Notes: a model not told the origin generated them from the sequence alone. DNA of 64,000 nucleotides from Microlunatus soli (GCF_900105385.1 NZ_LT629772.1:1798001-1862000), one strand, 5' to 3'. Shown: positions 24,305 to 33,553, counted from the stretch's first letter. Numbers and translations: made by a program.

Positions 24305-25315
24305 TCAGCGGTGATGCGGCGCCGCGGTGGACGCACGCAGCACCAGCTGGGTGGTCAAGGTCGCGGTTGTCGGTTCTCCGACACCGGACCCCAATTGCTG
24401 GATGATCATGTCGACGGCTCGGCGGCCGAGCTCGACCTTCGGCTGCGCCATCGTGGTCAACGGCGGTACCGAGTGTGCTGCGAGGTCGACGTCGTCGAAG
24501 CCGACCACCGAGAGCTGTTCGGGGACCCGGATGCCGATCTGGTAGGCCCGCTGCAGCACCGCCAGCGCGGTGGCGTCGTTGAAACCGAAGATCGCGGTCG
24601 GCGGTCGGCGACCGGTGAGCAACGCTTCGGCGGCATCCCAGGCGGTCGACCGATCGGCCGGCCCGACCCGGATCAGGTCCTGCTCGAGCTCGAGGCCGGC
24701 AGCCTTCAACCCTGCCTTGTATCCCCGATAGCGGCCGCTGCTGCGATCGTTGCCGACGTAGCCGATCCGGGCATGACCGAGCCCGACGAGGTGATCGACG
24801 AGCTCGCCGGCACCGGTCCGGGTGTCGACGGTCGCCAGGTCGATCACCTGGGGATCGGTCCGCAGCCCGATACCGACCACCGGAGTGCCCCCGGCCCGCA
24901 GCTCCGCCAGCCGTTCGACCAGCTGTGCCGATGCCGGCGGCGTGATCACGATCCCGTCGACACCGTGGCTCTGCAGCTGATCGATCGCCTCCATCGCCCG
25001 GTCAGGCTCGCCCATCGTGTGTGCCAGGAAGACCACGCAGCCCGCGTCGCGAGCCCGTTCCTGGATCGCGACCGCCAGCTCGGCGGTGAACGGGTTGCGA
25101 AGATCGGACACGACGAAGCCGAGCATCCCGCTCTTCCGGGTCCGCAGGCTGGCCGCCGCGCTGCTGCGGACGTAGCCGAGCTCACCGATCGCCCGGGCGA
25201 TCCTGGCCCGGGACGCCTCGCCGACATAGCCGTTGCCGGTCAGGTAGCGCGACACGGTCCCGACCGACAGCCCGGCCCGGGCCGCCACGTCGTACGCCGT
25301 CACCTGATCGGCCAT
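24305..25315 (-). CDS. LacI-family transcriptional repressor
   Basis: 336 aa. The N-terminal HTH (TAYDVAARAGLSVGTVSRYL) and hinge are followed by a periplasmic-binding-like sugar domain (GVDGIVITPP, FNDATALAVLQRAYQIG, SVVGFDDVDLAA). A GAGAGG Shine-Dalgarno precedes the ATG. It is the first gene of the operon, and two LacI-type operator half-pairs lie 16-47 bases upstream, so it very likely represses itself and the transporter together until a sugar from the imported glycoside binds. Confidence 0.93.
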   Translation of the reverse strand: MADQVTAYDVAARAGLSVGTVSRYLTGNGYVGEASRARIARAIGELGYVRSSAAASLRTRKSGMLGFVVSDLRNPFTAELAVAIQERARDAGCVVFLAHTMGEPDRAMEAIDQLQSHGVDGIVITPPASAQLVERLAELRAGGTPVVGIGLRTDPQVIDLATVDTRTGAGELVDHLVGLGHARIGYVGNDRSSGRYRGYKAGLKAAGLELEQDLIRVGPADRSTAWDAAEALLTGRRPPTAIFGFNDATALAVLQRAYQIGIRVPEQLSVVGFDDVDLAAHSVPPLTTMAQPKVELGRRAVDMIIQQLGSGVGEPTTATLTTQLVLRASTAAPHHR

Positions 25316-25330
25316 CGAAACCTCTCACGA

Positions 25331-25362
25331 GTGTTATCGATTACAGCTGTAACCGATAACAC
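25331..25362. promoter_or_regulatory. Double LacI-type operator upstream of lacI
   Basis: TGTTATCGATTACA (25332-25345) and TGTAACCGATAACA (25348-25361) are each near-palindromes centred on CG, the hallmark of LacI operators. Together they form a 32-bp near-perfect dyad. No copy lies before the binding-protein gene. Confidence 0.8.
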
Positions 25363-26353
25363 AGTAGGACGCACCGAGCACGAGCGTCAAGAGATGTGTG
25401 CTCGGTGTTGAGATCGAAGAAAGATCAACAAGAGCGCAATGCCTGTTGAACACCACGATCGCACGGTCTGCTCGCCGGCTGCCGCCGCAGAGACGGTGAT
25501 TCAGCACAGTTGCTCGCGGCCGGTCCCGATACGCTGCCCTGGACCGACTGACACCCGCGCACCCCGGAGCCGGGGCGAGGCGATCAGCGGGCGGCGCACA
25601 GATCCCGGATCAGTGCGGCTTACGCCGCATCGTGGATGAACTCATGGAGCGTCTACAGAACCAGACCCTGCGTGGTTTCGCCGGTTTGACAGCCCGCGGC
25701 GTTCCCGCACGAACGCCTGGAGCACGACTTCAGCCGCCCGCGGAAGAGATCCCTGGCGAACACCGTCGCTAGCCGCCCGCACGTCGACCGTGGCGGGCAG
25801 ACAGCCCGGTCACCCGGGCAGTCGAGCAAGCGCAAGGATCGCTGTGTCACAGACGATCGATGCCCCACGAGCCGGTCGTCATTCTGGTCGCCCGGGCGCC
25901 GCCGGTGTCCGGGAGGGATCCCCAGTTCAACACCAGCTCGACGCTCGACCGGGTGCCCGATGATGGTGCCCGGACGCCTATCCGCCAGGGGGCGTCGTCT
26001 GATCGTGTCGGCGGTGGAACCTGACCCGGTAGGTTGCACGGCTATCTGTACCCGGCGAACTTGCCCGGGAGCGTTGTTGCAGAATTGGCAAGATCCCCGC
26101 ATGCTGCTCGGGCAACTTGGGTCACGGTGCCTGTTCGACCTCCAGCCGCTGCCGACCTGCGCCCGTTGCCGCGCAGATGGCGATTTACTCGAGGATCGAG
26201 CTCTCAGGATCGAGGATCGACAACGCAAAGCTCGAGTAGCTTGCCGAGCCCCGGTCTGACGGGCTCAACAGAGGCGTTCCTGCTGGAACGTCCGGAGAGA
26301 TTCGTGCCGCCAATCCAGAGTGCTCGGTCAGCGATCGTCGATCGGACAGACCG
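25363..26353. other. Gene-poor stretch of about 990 bp
   Basis: No convincing gene. Frames on both strands are interrupted or give Arg/Pro/Cys-rich products without domains. A plus-strand stretch near 25620-25770 begins RIVDELMERLQNQTLRGF before a stop and could be a relic. Together with the toxin-antitoxin remnant beyond, it looks like decayed accessory DNA. Confidence 0.5.
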
Positions 26354-26618
26354 CTATCGGCCGTTGCGGTAACGACACGCCGCGATCCGCGCCTCAGAGT
26401 CATCGACGATCTTGTAGACCAGCCGATGCTCATCGCTGATCCGCCGCGGACCAGTAGCGGGCAAAGTCGTGGCGCAACGGCTCCGGTTTACCGATTCCCT
26501 CGTTGCCGTTACCGATGATGTCTTGGACCAACAGGTTGATCCGCTTCAACGTCCTGCGATCCTGCGACTGCCACCAGACGTAGTCCTGCCACGCGTTGAT
26601 GTCCCAGACCAGACGCAT
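26354..26618 (-). pseudogene. yoeB: YoeB toxin, broken by a 1-base insertion
   Basis: The first 56 codons read as a YoeB-type mRNA interferase (MRLVWDINAWQDYVWWQ, then GKPEPLRHDFARYWS), and the frame then ends early. Dropping one G near 26450 restores the rest: RRISDEHRLVYKIVDD to ACRYRNGR and a stop at 26354, for about 87 aa. The Glu and Arg of the active site are recognisable, but the near-C-terminal catalytic His position reads Arg. So it is probably inactive even in the repaired frame, unless the frameshift is a sequencing error. Confidence 0.8.
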
Positions 26619-26620
26619 CT

Positions 26621-26821
26621 TCAGTCGTTGCCGACCAGATCGTGAGCTTCGCCCTCTCCGGCTTCCAGTCGCTCCATCGCATCCAACAACCGACGCACGT
26701 TGGCCGGTGACCTCATCCGATACGCCGTCTCAGGCAGCCCCAAGTCAGGAAGATCGAGATGCACAACCTGCCGCAAGCGGATCGCTGACCGGGCACTCGC
26801 CCGACGTGACCGGGCGCCCAA
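26621..26821 (-). pseudogene. yefM: YefM-like antitoxin remnant
   Basis: The C-terminal ~37 residues (ETAYRMRSPANVRRLLDAME, then RLEAGEGEAHDLV) match the toxin-binding tail of YefM/Phd antitoxins. The N-terminal DNA-binding half is not present; the frame upstream is unrelated Arg-rich sequence. Its stop lies 2 bases before the toxin ATG, the usual order. Together with the frameshifted toxin this is a dead module. Confidence 0.7.
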
Positions 26822-26859
26822 AAGGGATTGACGATCGACCTAACGTGACGGGGGTGGAC

Positions 26860-27777
26860 ATGTCGCCCGCCCATCACCGCGCCGTAGCCATTCTCGCTGA
26901 CGCCGTCGGGCGATCACCCGTCAAGGTCGACGCCGAGTGGACGTGGGGCTCGACGCTTGTCGTCCGGACGGTTATCGATGACGAACTGACCATCTTCATC
27001 AAAGCCGCTGCCGATCAAGACGTCCACACCGAGGCGGCAGCCATCGCGCTTGCCCGAAGCGCAGGCGTCCCGACCGTCGATGTCCTCGCGACCGGCACCG
27101 ACAAACAACTCCCCGGAGGGCGCTGGATCATCACCAGATCCGCCAGCGGAGAACCCATGCAAGATGTCGGCCGAACCGCGCCCACGACAAGCCAGACTCT
27201 GGACGATCTTGCCGAGTGCTACACCCGGCTCCATCAGGTGACGTTGCCCGGCCACGGACCACTCGGACCCGGCGGAACCCACGCTGTCTTCGCAACCTGG
27301 TCCGAATGGCAACAACGCATCATCGAACGGGCGCTGGACCAGCTTGCAGCCAACGGGGCAGCTTCCGATCATTTCCTGGCCCGATCACACCATCTGTGCG
27401 AGAAATTCGCTACCGACCTCGACGCGGCGCCGGCCGCCCTGCTGCACGCCGACCTCGGTGATCGTGAGCTCTTCGTCGACCCCGGCACCGGGGACGTGAC
27501 ATCGATCGTGGATTGGGGCGACGCCCTTATCGGCGACCCGCTCTACGACCTCGTTCGGTTCGTCGGCGGCGGCCCCGCCGACGATCCCAGACCCGCGCAG
27601 CTACACCCGACCCTGCACGCGTGCTACCTCCGCCGGAACCCACAGCACCGCGCTCGCGCCCGGCGGATGATGACCTTCTACCGATTCCACATCTGCGTCG
27701 TCGAAGCCGCCTGGGAACCCGACTGGGCACCGGCGCACATCGCATGGGCCAACCAACTCATCGACGACCTCTCCTGA
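26860..27777 (+). CDS. Aminoglycoside phosphotransferase-like kinase
   Basis: 305 aa of the APH/choline kinase-like fold. The catalytic loop reads HADLGDRE, where most relatives have HxDxxxxN, so the metal-binding Asn is replaced by Glu. IVDWGDALIGDPLYDL supplies the DFG-like Asp. A Lys in FIKAAADQD is the likely ATP-contacting residue. ATG 26860 follows a GGGGGTGG run and the protein then begins MSPAHHRAVAILADA. A role in antibiotic resistance is not implied; many such kinases act on small metabolites. It abuts the dead toxin-antitoxin remnant. Confidence 0.75.
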   Translation: MSPAHHRAVAILADAVGRSPVKVDAEWTWGSTLVVRTVIDDELTIFIKAAADQDVHTEAAAIALARSAGVPTVDVLATGTDKQLPGGRWIITRSASGEPMQDVGRTAPTTSQTLDDLAECYTRLHQVTLPGHGPLGPGGTHAVFATWSEWQQRIIERALDQLAANGAASDHFLARSHHLCEKFATDLDAAPAALLHADLGDRELFVDPGTGDVTSIVDWGDALIGDPLYDLVRFVGGGPADDPRPAQLHPTLHACYLRRNPQHRARARRMMTFYRFHICVVEAAWEPDWAPAHIAWANQLIDDLS

Positions 27778-27884
27778 GAAGAGAACCACCGACAACGCTC
27801 GGTCGCGAACAGGAATCCGTTGCGCAGGGGATCGATCACCGGGCAGCCCGCCTATCCAACGCCTCACCGTGCTGCACTGGGACC

Positions 27885-28298
27885 ATGGCGGGCACCGATC
27901 ACACCGATCGCACCGATCACACCAGGGACAGCAGGGCCGCTGTACCCCTCGTCGCGATGGCAGCGAGCATCTTGATTGTCGGCTTTACCAATTGGCCTTG
28001 GTACCTCCGAGCCGGTGTCGGCATTGCAGTCCTCTGCGTTGCAACAATCACCGCCAGCCGACTCGCACGGACTGATCGCCGTCGACGATCTACTCACACC
28101 GACGCAGCAGCACCGGCGGATAGGACACACCACTGCTGTCCGGATGAGTTCAGCACCGGGCGATCAGGCGTGGTGCTCCACAGTGGGATGTTCCGGCGGA
28201 AACCTTCCCTCGCCCCGCCGGCACCGATCGGTCATCGGTGCTGCCGGAGAATCCCCTGCACATCACGATCTCGTTCCGCCCAGACACCGACCACCTGA
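27885..28298 (+). CDS. Possible small membrane protein
   Basis: A 137-aa open frame. A His/Asp/Thr-rich head encoded by CACCGATCA-like repeats (27893-27921) precedes two hydrophobic segments (VPLVAMAASILIVGF and AGVGIAVLCVATITA). The C terminus is Arg/Ser/Pro-rich and may not be translated. No good ribosome site is seen. It may be real but could be chance. Confidence 0.3.
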   Translation: MAGTDHTDRTDHTRDSRAAVPLVAMAASILIVGFTNWPWYLRAGVGIAVLCVATITASRLARTDRRRRSTHTDAAAPADRTHHCCPDEFSTGRSGVVLHSGMFRRKPSLAPPAPIGHRCCRRIPCTSRSRSAQTPTT

Positions 28299-28607
28299 GC
28301 GGGCGGCACTCGCTCCGAGCACCGACGAAGCCGCCAGCGGGTGGAATTCGGACCGAGTTCACACCAAAATCCACCCAATCCCCGCGACGATGCTCTGGAG
28401 TCATCGGTGACTCGAAGAGCATGATCACCGACGGACCGCCGTCAAGCTCCTCGGACTGCGCAGGATTGACGACCATGTTGCGCCGGGCGCGTTTGTCGAA
28501 CGACGCCGAGGTCGAGCGGCCGGTCTTCGGCCGATCTCGACAATCGGAACCGGCGGGCGGCGCGCCGACCGCACCGGTCCAACCGGGCCACCGGACATTC
28601 GGCCGGC
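28299..28607. other. Non-coding stretch, no clear signal
   Basis: About 310 bp between the possible membrane protein and the stop of the lipoprotein gene. Nothing recognisable is seen on either strand. Confidence 0.4.
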
Positions 28608-29888
28608 TCAGCCGCAGGTCTTCTCCCCCATCGCCTCCGGAGCGACCAACGGCCGCATCCCGAAGGCTGCGCCCGCCTCGTCGATCGGCGCCTTGTACCA
28701 GGCGCCGGTCATCGCGATCTTGCCGTCCGGAGTGGCGAAGGCACCGATCGGCAGCGGGTATTCGCTGCCGGATGCCGCGCCGAAACGCCAAATGTCCAGC
28801 CACGCGTCGGCCGGCGCCCGGGTGATCACCAACGGTGATTTGAGTTGATCATCGGAGGTCCGCGTGGTGACGGTGGCCAGCGCCGGCACCACACCGTTGA
28901 CCGGGATCAGCAGTCCGGCCTGTTGGTTCTTGACCGGGAGCGACAGGTCCGACCGTTCGCCGGGCTCGGCCTCGGATTCGGGTTTGACATCCAGCGCGGT
29001 GCCGGTGGCCGCGTCGTCATCGGGGAAGGACCGCAGTCCACCATCGAGCTTCTCACCCGCCTGGGTGTGCACCGAGAGCGTCAGACATTCGCCCTCGTAC
29101 CCACCGCCGATGGTGTCGGAGCTGAGGACCTGCCCGGGCTTGTCGAGCATCCCGACCAGCCAGGTCGCCTCGTCGGCGTCATCCAGATAGCCTTCGATCC
29201 CGACCAGGCCGGCGTCGTAGCCGTGTGCCGGCAATTGCTTGACGGCGGGGTCGATCTTACTGCCGTCCTCGCCGCCGAAGATCCGGACCGGCGTGTTGCC
29301 GATCATCTCGATCTTGTACGACGTCTTGCCGGTGGCCTCGTCGTCGCCGTCCTCGACCGTCCGATAGCTGGTCTCGAAGGCCAGTTGATCATCATCCCCG
29401 TCAGCGGTGATCTTGGAACCGGTGGCCACGATCCCCAGATCCTCGGGCTCGCCGTCGACCGACCCGATCAGGTGGGCGGCAACCAGCTTCTGGTCTCCGA
29501 CCTCACAGGAGAACCTGGCCAGCACGTAATCCCGGCCGTCGATCGTCACCTGCTGACTCCCGGTCAGCTCCGCCTCGCTCCGCAGCCCACCGAATCCGGG
29601 AGTCTTCTCCGACTGTTTGCCGTCCCGCAGCGTGACGGGTTCGGCCGGCACCTCGAAACCGCAGCCGCCGCGGTAGCTGAACTTCTTCAGATCGACCTCG
29701 CCGAGCCGGACGTCACCCCGATCGCCCTCGCCCGGGGTCGAGGGAGCCGCCGAACTCGCACCCTTGCCGGCGGCCGACGAGGCGGGTGCTGCCGGATCCG
29801 ACGATTCCGGGTCGGTCCCGGCAGAGCTGCAACCAGCGAGCAGCAGCAGGCAGGACAGCGCGACGGCCGTCATTCGAGGAGCGAACAC
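28608..29888 (-). CDS. Lipoprotein of unknown function
   Basis: 426 aa. The signal ends at the lipobox LLAGC (Cys20) and a Ser/Ala/Pro linker of ~45 residues follows. The body is beta-rich, acidic and soluble with an early pair of Cys-containing motifs (YRGGCGFEVP, ARFSCEVGD) that may form a disulfide. No family is recognised. The GTG at 29888 is chosen over that at 29897 because TACAGT then sits 7 bases before it. Confidence 0.7.
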   Translation of the reverse strand: MFAPRMTAVALSCLLLLAGCSSAGTDPESSDPAAPASSAAGKGASSAAPSTPGEGDRGDVRLGEVDLKKFSYRGGCGFEVPAEPVTLRDGKQSEKTPGFGGLRSEAELTGSQQVTIDGRDYVLARFSCEVGDQKLVAAHLIGSVDGEPEDLGIVATGSKITADGDDDQLAFETSYRTVEDGDDEATGKTSYKIEMIGNTPVRIFGGEDGSKIDPAVKQLPAHGYDAGLVGIEGYLDDADEATWLVGMLDKPGQVLSSDTIGGGYEGECLTLSVHTQAGEKLDGGLRSFPDDDAATGTALDVKPESEAEPGERSDLSLPVKNQQAGLLIPVNGVVPALATVTTRTSDDQLKSPLVITRAPADAWLDIWRFGAASGSEYPLPIGAFATPDGKIAMTGAWYKAPIDEAGAAFGMRPLVAPEAMGEKTCG

Positions 29889-29895
29889 GCCGGAC

Positions 29896-29901
29896 ACTGT
29901 A
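29896..29901 (-). promoter_or_regulatory. -10 hexamer TACAGT, likely leaderless start
   Basis: TACAGT on the minus strand is 7 bases before the GTG at 29888. Confidence 0.4.
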
Positions 29902-29943
29902 ACCGTGTGAGCCGTCCATCTCCGATCCCGGCCGACCGGGCAC

Positions 29944-31119
29944 TCAGCCCTGCCGATGCTCGTGCTGCGGCGCCGCCGGCACCGGCAGCGACCGGGTGAA
30001 GGAGCGCAGATCCTCGATCAGGCTCGCCGGCTGTTCGAGCGCGGCGAAATGCCCTCCCTCATCGCGGTCGGTCCACCGCACGATCCTGTTGGTCTGCTCG
30101 GCGAACTGCCGGATCGACGGGTCCTCGGCATAGGCGATCACGGCGGTCGGAACACCGGAGATCTCGAACGCCGTCGGATCGGCGAACAAGCGGCTGTATT
30201 CGGCGTAGACGTTGTTGGCCGTGGATGTCGCCGTCCTGGTCAACCAGTACAGCAGCACGTTGGCCAGGTGGCGATTGCGGTAGTGCGAATCAACCAGTGC
30301 CTGGGGCGTATGGGTCCAGGCCTCGACCTTCTCCACGATCCAGGTGAGTAATGCGATCGGCGAGTCCTCCAGGCCGTAGCCGATGGTTTGCGGTCGGGTC
30401 GCCTGCATCAGGTTGTAGGCGTTCCCGTCGGTCATGAACGCGTCGATCATCGCCATCCGACGACGCTCGACCGCAGTCATCCCGGCCATCGTCGCCTCGT
30501 CAACCGGACCCATCGGGATGAAGCCGAGGGAGGCGGCGTTGACGTGCACCCCACGGACATGGGCTGCATCCACCCGGCCCAGGTGTGGCGCCAGCACCGC
30601 GCCGTGATCACCGCCCTGGACGAGGTAGCCGTCGTACCCGAGATCCGACATCAACGCGGCGTAGGCCCGAGCGGTCCGGTCCACGCCCCAGCCCGGCTGC
30701 CTGGTCGGTCCGGACAGACCGGTGCCGGGATGGGAAGGGAGCACCACGTGGTACGCCGGCACGTCCGATGGCGGGGCGGTCAGCGGCTCGATCAGGTCGA
30801 TCAGCTCGACCACCGTGCCGGGCCAGCCATGCAGGAGCAGCAGGCCGTTGGCGTCAGCACGCTCGGATCGGACATGGACGAAGTGGATCGACTCGCCGTC
30901 GATCTCGGTGACGAACTGGGGCAGCGCGTTCAGTTCGGCTCGCAACGCCTCGACATCGAAGGCGGCGAGCTCTGCGGCCCATTGTCGTGCCTGGTCGACA
31001 GGTACGCCCTTCGACCAGTCCGCGACCCCTGGCAACGGCTCCGGCCACCGAGTGGCCGCCAACCGTTGCCGCAACAGATCGATCTCTGCCCGGTCGACCT
31101 CGAATGTGAACGATCGCAT
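29944..31119 (-). CDS. Epoxide hydrolase-family alpha/beta hydrolase
   Basis: 391 aa. An N-terminal EHN domain (residues 1-~105, FTFEVDRAEIDLLRQRLAAT) precedes an alpha/beta-hydrolase fold. The oxyanion motif HGWPG is at 97-101 and the nucleophile Asp is in GGDHG near 171, where GGDWG is usual. The catalytic His lies in EGGHFAALEQP near the C terminus. It would open an epoxide to a diol, possibly in detoxification. It appears to be transcribed alone, between two unrelated genes. Confidence 0.85.
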   Translation of the reverse strand: MRSFTFEVDRAEIDLLRQRLAATRWPEPLPGVADWSKGVPVDQARQWAAELAAFDVEALRAELNALPQFVTEIDGESIHFVHVRSERADANGLLLLHGWPGTVVELIDLIEPLTAPPSDVPAYHVVLPSHPGTGLSGPTRQPGWGVDRTARAYAALMSDLGYDGYLVQGGDHGAVLAPHLGRVDAAHVRGVHVNAASLGFIPMGPVDEATMAGMTAVERRRMAMIDAFMTDGNAYNLMQATRPQTIGYGLEDSPIALLTWIVEKVEAWTHTPQALVDSHYRNRHLANVLLYWLTRTATSTANNVYAEYSRLFADPTAFEISGVPTAVIAYAEDPSIRQFAEQTNRIVRWTDRDEGGHFAALEQPASLIEDLRSFTRSLPVPAAPQHEHRQG

Positions 31120-31223
31120 CGCGAACCCTCCCCGCCTCGATTCCTGGTGACCATCAGGCTAGGGATCATTCGGGACAGTTTTTGACCGCTGTACGGCGGC
31201 CGACTCGCGAGCCTAGGACGGCG

Positions 31224-31577
31224 CTAGGCGACCGGCTGTGCCAGCGCCGATGACTCCGACTCGCCGGCGACGCCGGGGCCGGCCTGCGATTGTTCCAACC
31301 ACTCGAAGGAGGTGGGATCGCCGGGTGCGAGGAACCAGCGTGCGGTGTAGTACGCCGTCACGACGAAGGCCCCGGTTGCGGCCAGCAGGAGCGGCCAGAC
31401 CGCCGCGTCCAGCACCGGCTGCGGGAGGATCGATTGGTCATGCTCGAAGGCGGCCCACCAGACCGCGATGTGCAGCCCGCCGAGCAGTGCCCAGCAGACC
31501 GCACCGAGCCGGGCTCGCCGACGCAGCCGACGGCGATGCAGCACCTGATGCAACAGCGGATTGGCGATCGCCGACAT
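31224..31577 (-). CDS. 2TM-domain membrane protein
   Basis: 117 aa. A basic N-terminal region (HRRRLRRRARLG) precedes two hydrophobic segments separated by a short acidic loop and a polar C-terminal tail. The layout is that of small 2TM-domain proteins of unknown function. GAGGTGG lies before the ATG at 31577; the GTG at 31580 is an alternative. Confidence 0.6.
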   Translation of the reverse strand: MSAIANPLLHQVLHRRRLRRRARLGAVCWALLGGLHIAVWWAAFEHDQSILPQPVLDAAVWPLLLAATGAFVVTAYYTARWFLAPGDPTSFEWLEQSQAGPGVAGESESSALAQPVA

Positions 31578-31704
31578 CACGCCACCTCAATCACATGAGT
31601 CACAGCAGTAACTGTAGCCACGGATTCGCGATCGTCGAGGCGAATGCGCCCGTCGATTCCAAGCTGTAATCAAGCAACTCCCAGCCGTGACCGCGCGGGG
31701 CCGT

Positions 31705-32850
31705 TCAGGATGCTGCGGGTGCCCGCAGCCGATCCACCTGCAGCACCGCGCGGTAGATGTCGACCAGGGCCTCGGTCGCCACGGTCCAGTCCCAGTTCAG
31801 TGATCGCCGACGAGCCGCCCGGGAGACCGTCTGCCGGCTCGGGGTCAACAGACTGCGGATCAGCTGCGGTGCTCGCCCCCAGTCGTGCTCCGCGACCACC
31901 GCGCCACCGGACGAACCACCGAGGATCTCGGCGGTCGGAGCACTGTCGGCGGCCAGCACCGGCAGTCCCGAGGCCAGGGCCTCGATCAGCACGAAGCCGA
32001 GGGTCTCGGTGTTCGACGGGAAGGTGAAGACGTCAGCGGAGGCGTACAGGTCGGCCAGTTCGTCGCCGGCCAACCACCCGGTGAACAGGGTGTCGGTGTC
32101 GGCCAGATCCTCGACCAGCTGGTTCCGCATCGGCCCGTCGCCGGCCAGTACCAGCCGGACACCGCGGGCCCGCGCCAGCGGATAGAGCCGCCGCAGGCCC
32201 TTCTCCGGCGCCAGCCGTCCGACGTACAACGCCACCACGTCGTTCCGGTCATGATCACCCAGCAGCGCCCGGCGCACAGCCTCGTCGCGGCGGCGCGGAT
32301 GGAAGCGTTCCAGGTCCACCCCGAACGGCCACAGCTCGACCGGCTCGATCCGGTGCCGAGGCAGCAGCTCGGCCATCGCCTGCGAGGTGACCAGGGTGCG
32401 GTCCGACGAACCGTGCTGATGCCGCAGATAGGCCCAGATCGGGCCGCTCAGCAGTCCGAGGCCGGCATGCCGGGCGGCGGTGGCCAGATCCTGATGGAAC
32501 GAGGTGACCACGGGCAACTCGAGGGACTCGGCAGCGGCGAGCACCGCCCGTCCCAAGATGTAGGGACTGAGCACATGCACCAGATCGGGCCGGAACTCTC
32601 GCAACGCCCGCTCGACCGGACCCCGCCACGGCAGCCCGAAGATCCGGCCGCCGGAGACGAAACGGGAGCTGACCGACGGCAACTCGACGACCCGTACGCC
32701 GTCGGGATGCTCCCGGACGCCGGCTCCGTCCGGCACGATCAGCAGCACCTCGTGGCCGGCCCGGCGTAGTTCTGTCACCGTCGCCCGCAACCGGGTGACG
32801 ACACCGTCGACCGACGGCGCCCAGGTCTCGGAGCCGAATGCGATCCGCAT
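31705..32850 (-). CDS. GT4 family glycosyltransferase
   Basis: 381 aa, GT-B fold. The N-terminal MRIAFGSETWAPSVDGVVTR and the C-terminal donor-binding site (YVGRLAPEKGL, PSNTETLGFVLIEALASGLP) match actinobacterial alpha-mannosyltransferases of the MgtA/PimB type, which use GDP-mannose in lipoglycan synthesis. The ATG at 32850 fits the family N terminus better than the upstream 32895. The donor and acceptor are inferred from family resemblance only. Confidence 0.88.
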   Translation of the reverse strand: MRIAFGSETWAPSVDGVVTRLRATVTELRRAGHEVLLIVPDGAGVREHPDGVRVVELPSVSSRFVSGGRIFGLPWRGPVERALREFRPDLVHVLSPYILGRAVLAAAESLELPVVTSFHQDLATAARHAGLGLLSGPIWAYLRHQHGSSDRTLVTSQAMAELLPRHRIEPVELWPFGVDLERFHPRRRDEAVRRALLGDHDRNDVVALYVGRLAPEKGLRRLYPLARARGVRLVLAGDGPMRNQLVEDLADTDTLFTGWLAGDELADLYASADVFTFPSNTETLGFVLIEALASGLPVLAADSAPTAEILGGSSGGAVVAEHDWGRAPQLIRSLLTPSRQTVSRAARRRSLNWDWTVATEALVDIYRAVLQVDRLRAPAAS

Positions 32851-32992
32851 GCCACCGAGCGTAGGAGCCGCCCGGAAACGCTGCTGCTCTGCCATCCGGC
32901 GCGGTCACGACATCGCGATGAACGGACCGGCAGCGGTGCCGATCACGGTGGAACTGGACCGCAGCCACGGTGGCACCAGTGCGGCACACGCG

Positions 32993-33547
32993 CTAGACCG
33001 GGCGGGTCGACTCCTCGGTGACCAGCCCGAGGTCGATCGGCCACCGGCCCGGGCGCTTCAACGAGCCGACCAGCTGGCTGAGCTCCTTCGGCCAGATCCA
33101 CTCATCGGTGTCGGCCAGCTCGCCAGGCTCCCACCACCGGTTGTCGATCATCGTCACCTTCTCCTCCTCGGTGAAGGCGGAGTTGTCGGGGACGAAGGCA
33201 TCGGTCCGCACGACGAAGAAGGCTTCGGTCTGATCGAGCACCTGATCGGAGTAACCGTGCTGCGCTCGGCGGCGGGCGATCGGCCCGATCAGTTGGGCCT
33301 CGGTGACCTCCAACCCGGTCTCCTCCGCCAGCTCACGGATCGCTGCTTCGGCCTCGGTCTCACCAGGATCGATTCCGCCGCCTGGGGTCACCCACCAGTG
33401 GCGATCGGGATACCCCGGATCGGTGTCGCAGAACAGCAGCACCCGGTCGTCCGGATCGATCACGATCACCCGCGCTGCGGTCCGGGTGCGACGGCGCCGA
33501 TCGGCGGGATCGTCCGGGATGACGAAGGTCCTGGGCGGATCGGTCAC
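32993..33547 (-). CDS. Nudix hydrolase
   Basis: 184 aa. A complete Nudix box lies at residues 57-79 (GGIDPGETEAEAAIRE, then LAEETGL), so metal-dependent hydrolysis of a nucleoside diphosphate derivative is expected. The GTG at 33547 follows TACTAT by 6 bases, which looks leaderless. It is divergent from the HelD-like gene. The substrate is not predictable. Confidence 0.88.
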   Translation of the reverse strand: MTDPPRTFVIPDDPADRRRRTRTAARVIVIDPDDRVLLFCDTDPGYPDRHWWVTPGGGIDPGETEAEAAIRELAEETGLEVTEAQLIGPIARRRAQHGYSDQVLDQTEAFFVVRTDAFVPDNSAFTEEEKVTMIDNRWWEPGELADTDEWIWPKELSQLVGSLKRPGRWPIDLGLVTEESTRPV

Positions 33548-33553
33548 CCGCCC

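Noticed and set aside
25653..26228. A 191-codon minus-strand frame in the gene-poor stretch
   Set aside because: It is Arg/Ser/Cys-rich with no family features and no ribosome site, and it is not supported by codon bias.
25363..28607. A mobile element around the toxin-antitoxin relic
   Set aside because: No transposase, integrase, terminal inverted repeats or target duplication could be found, so only decay can be claimed.
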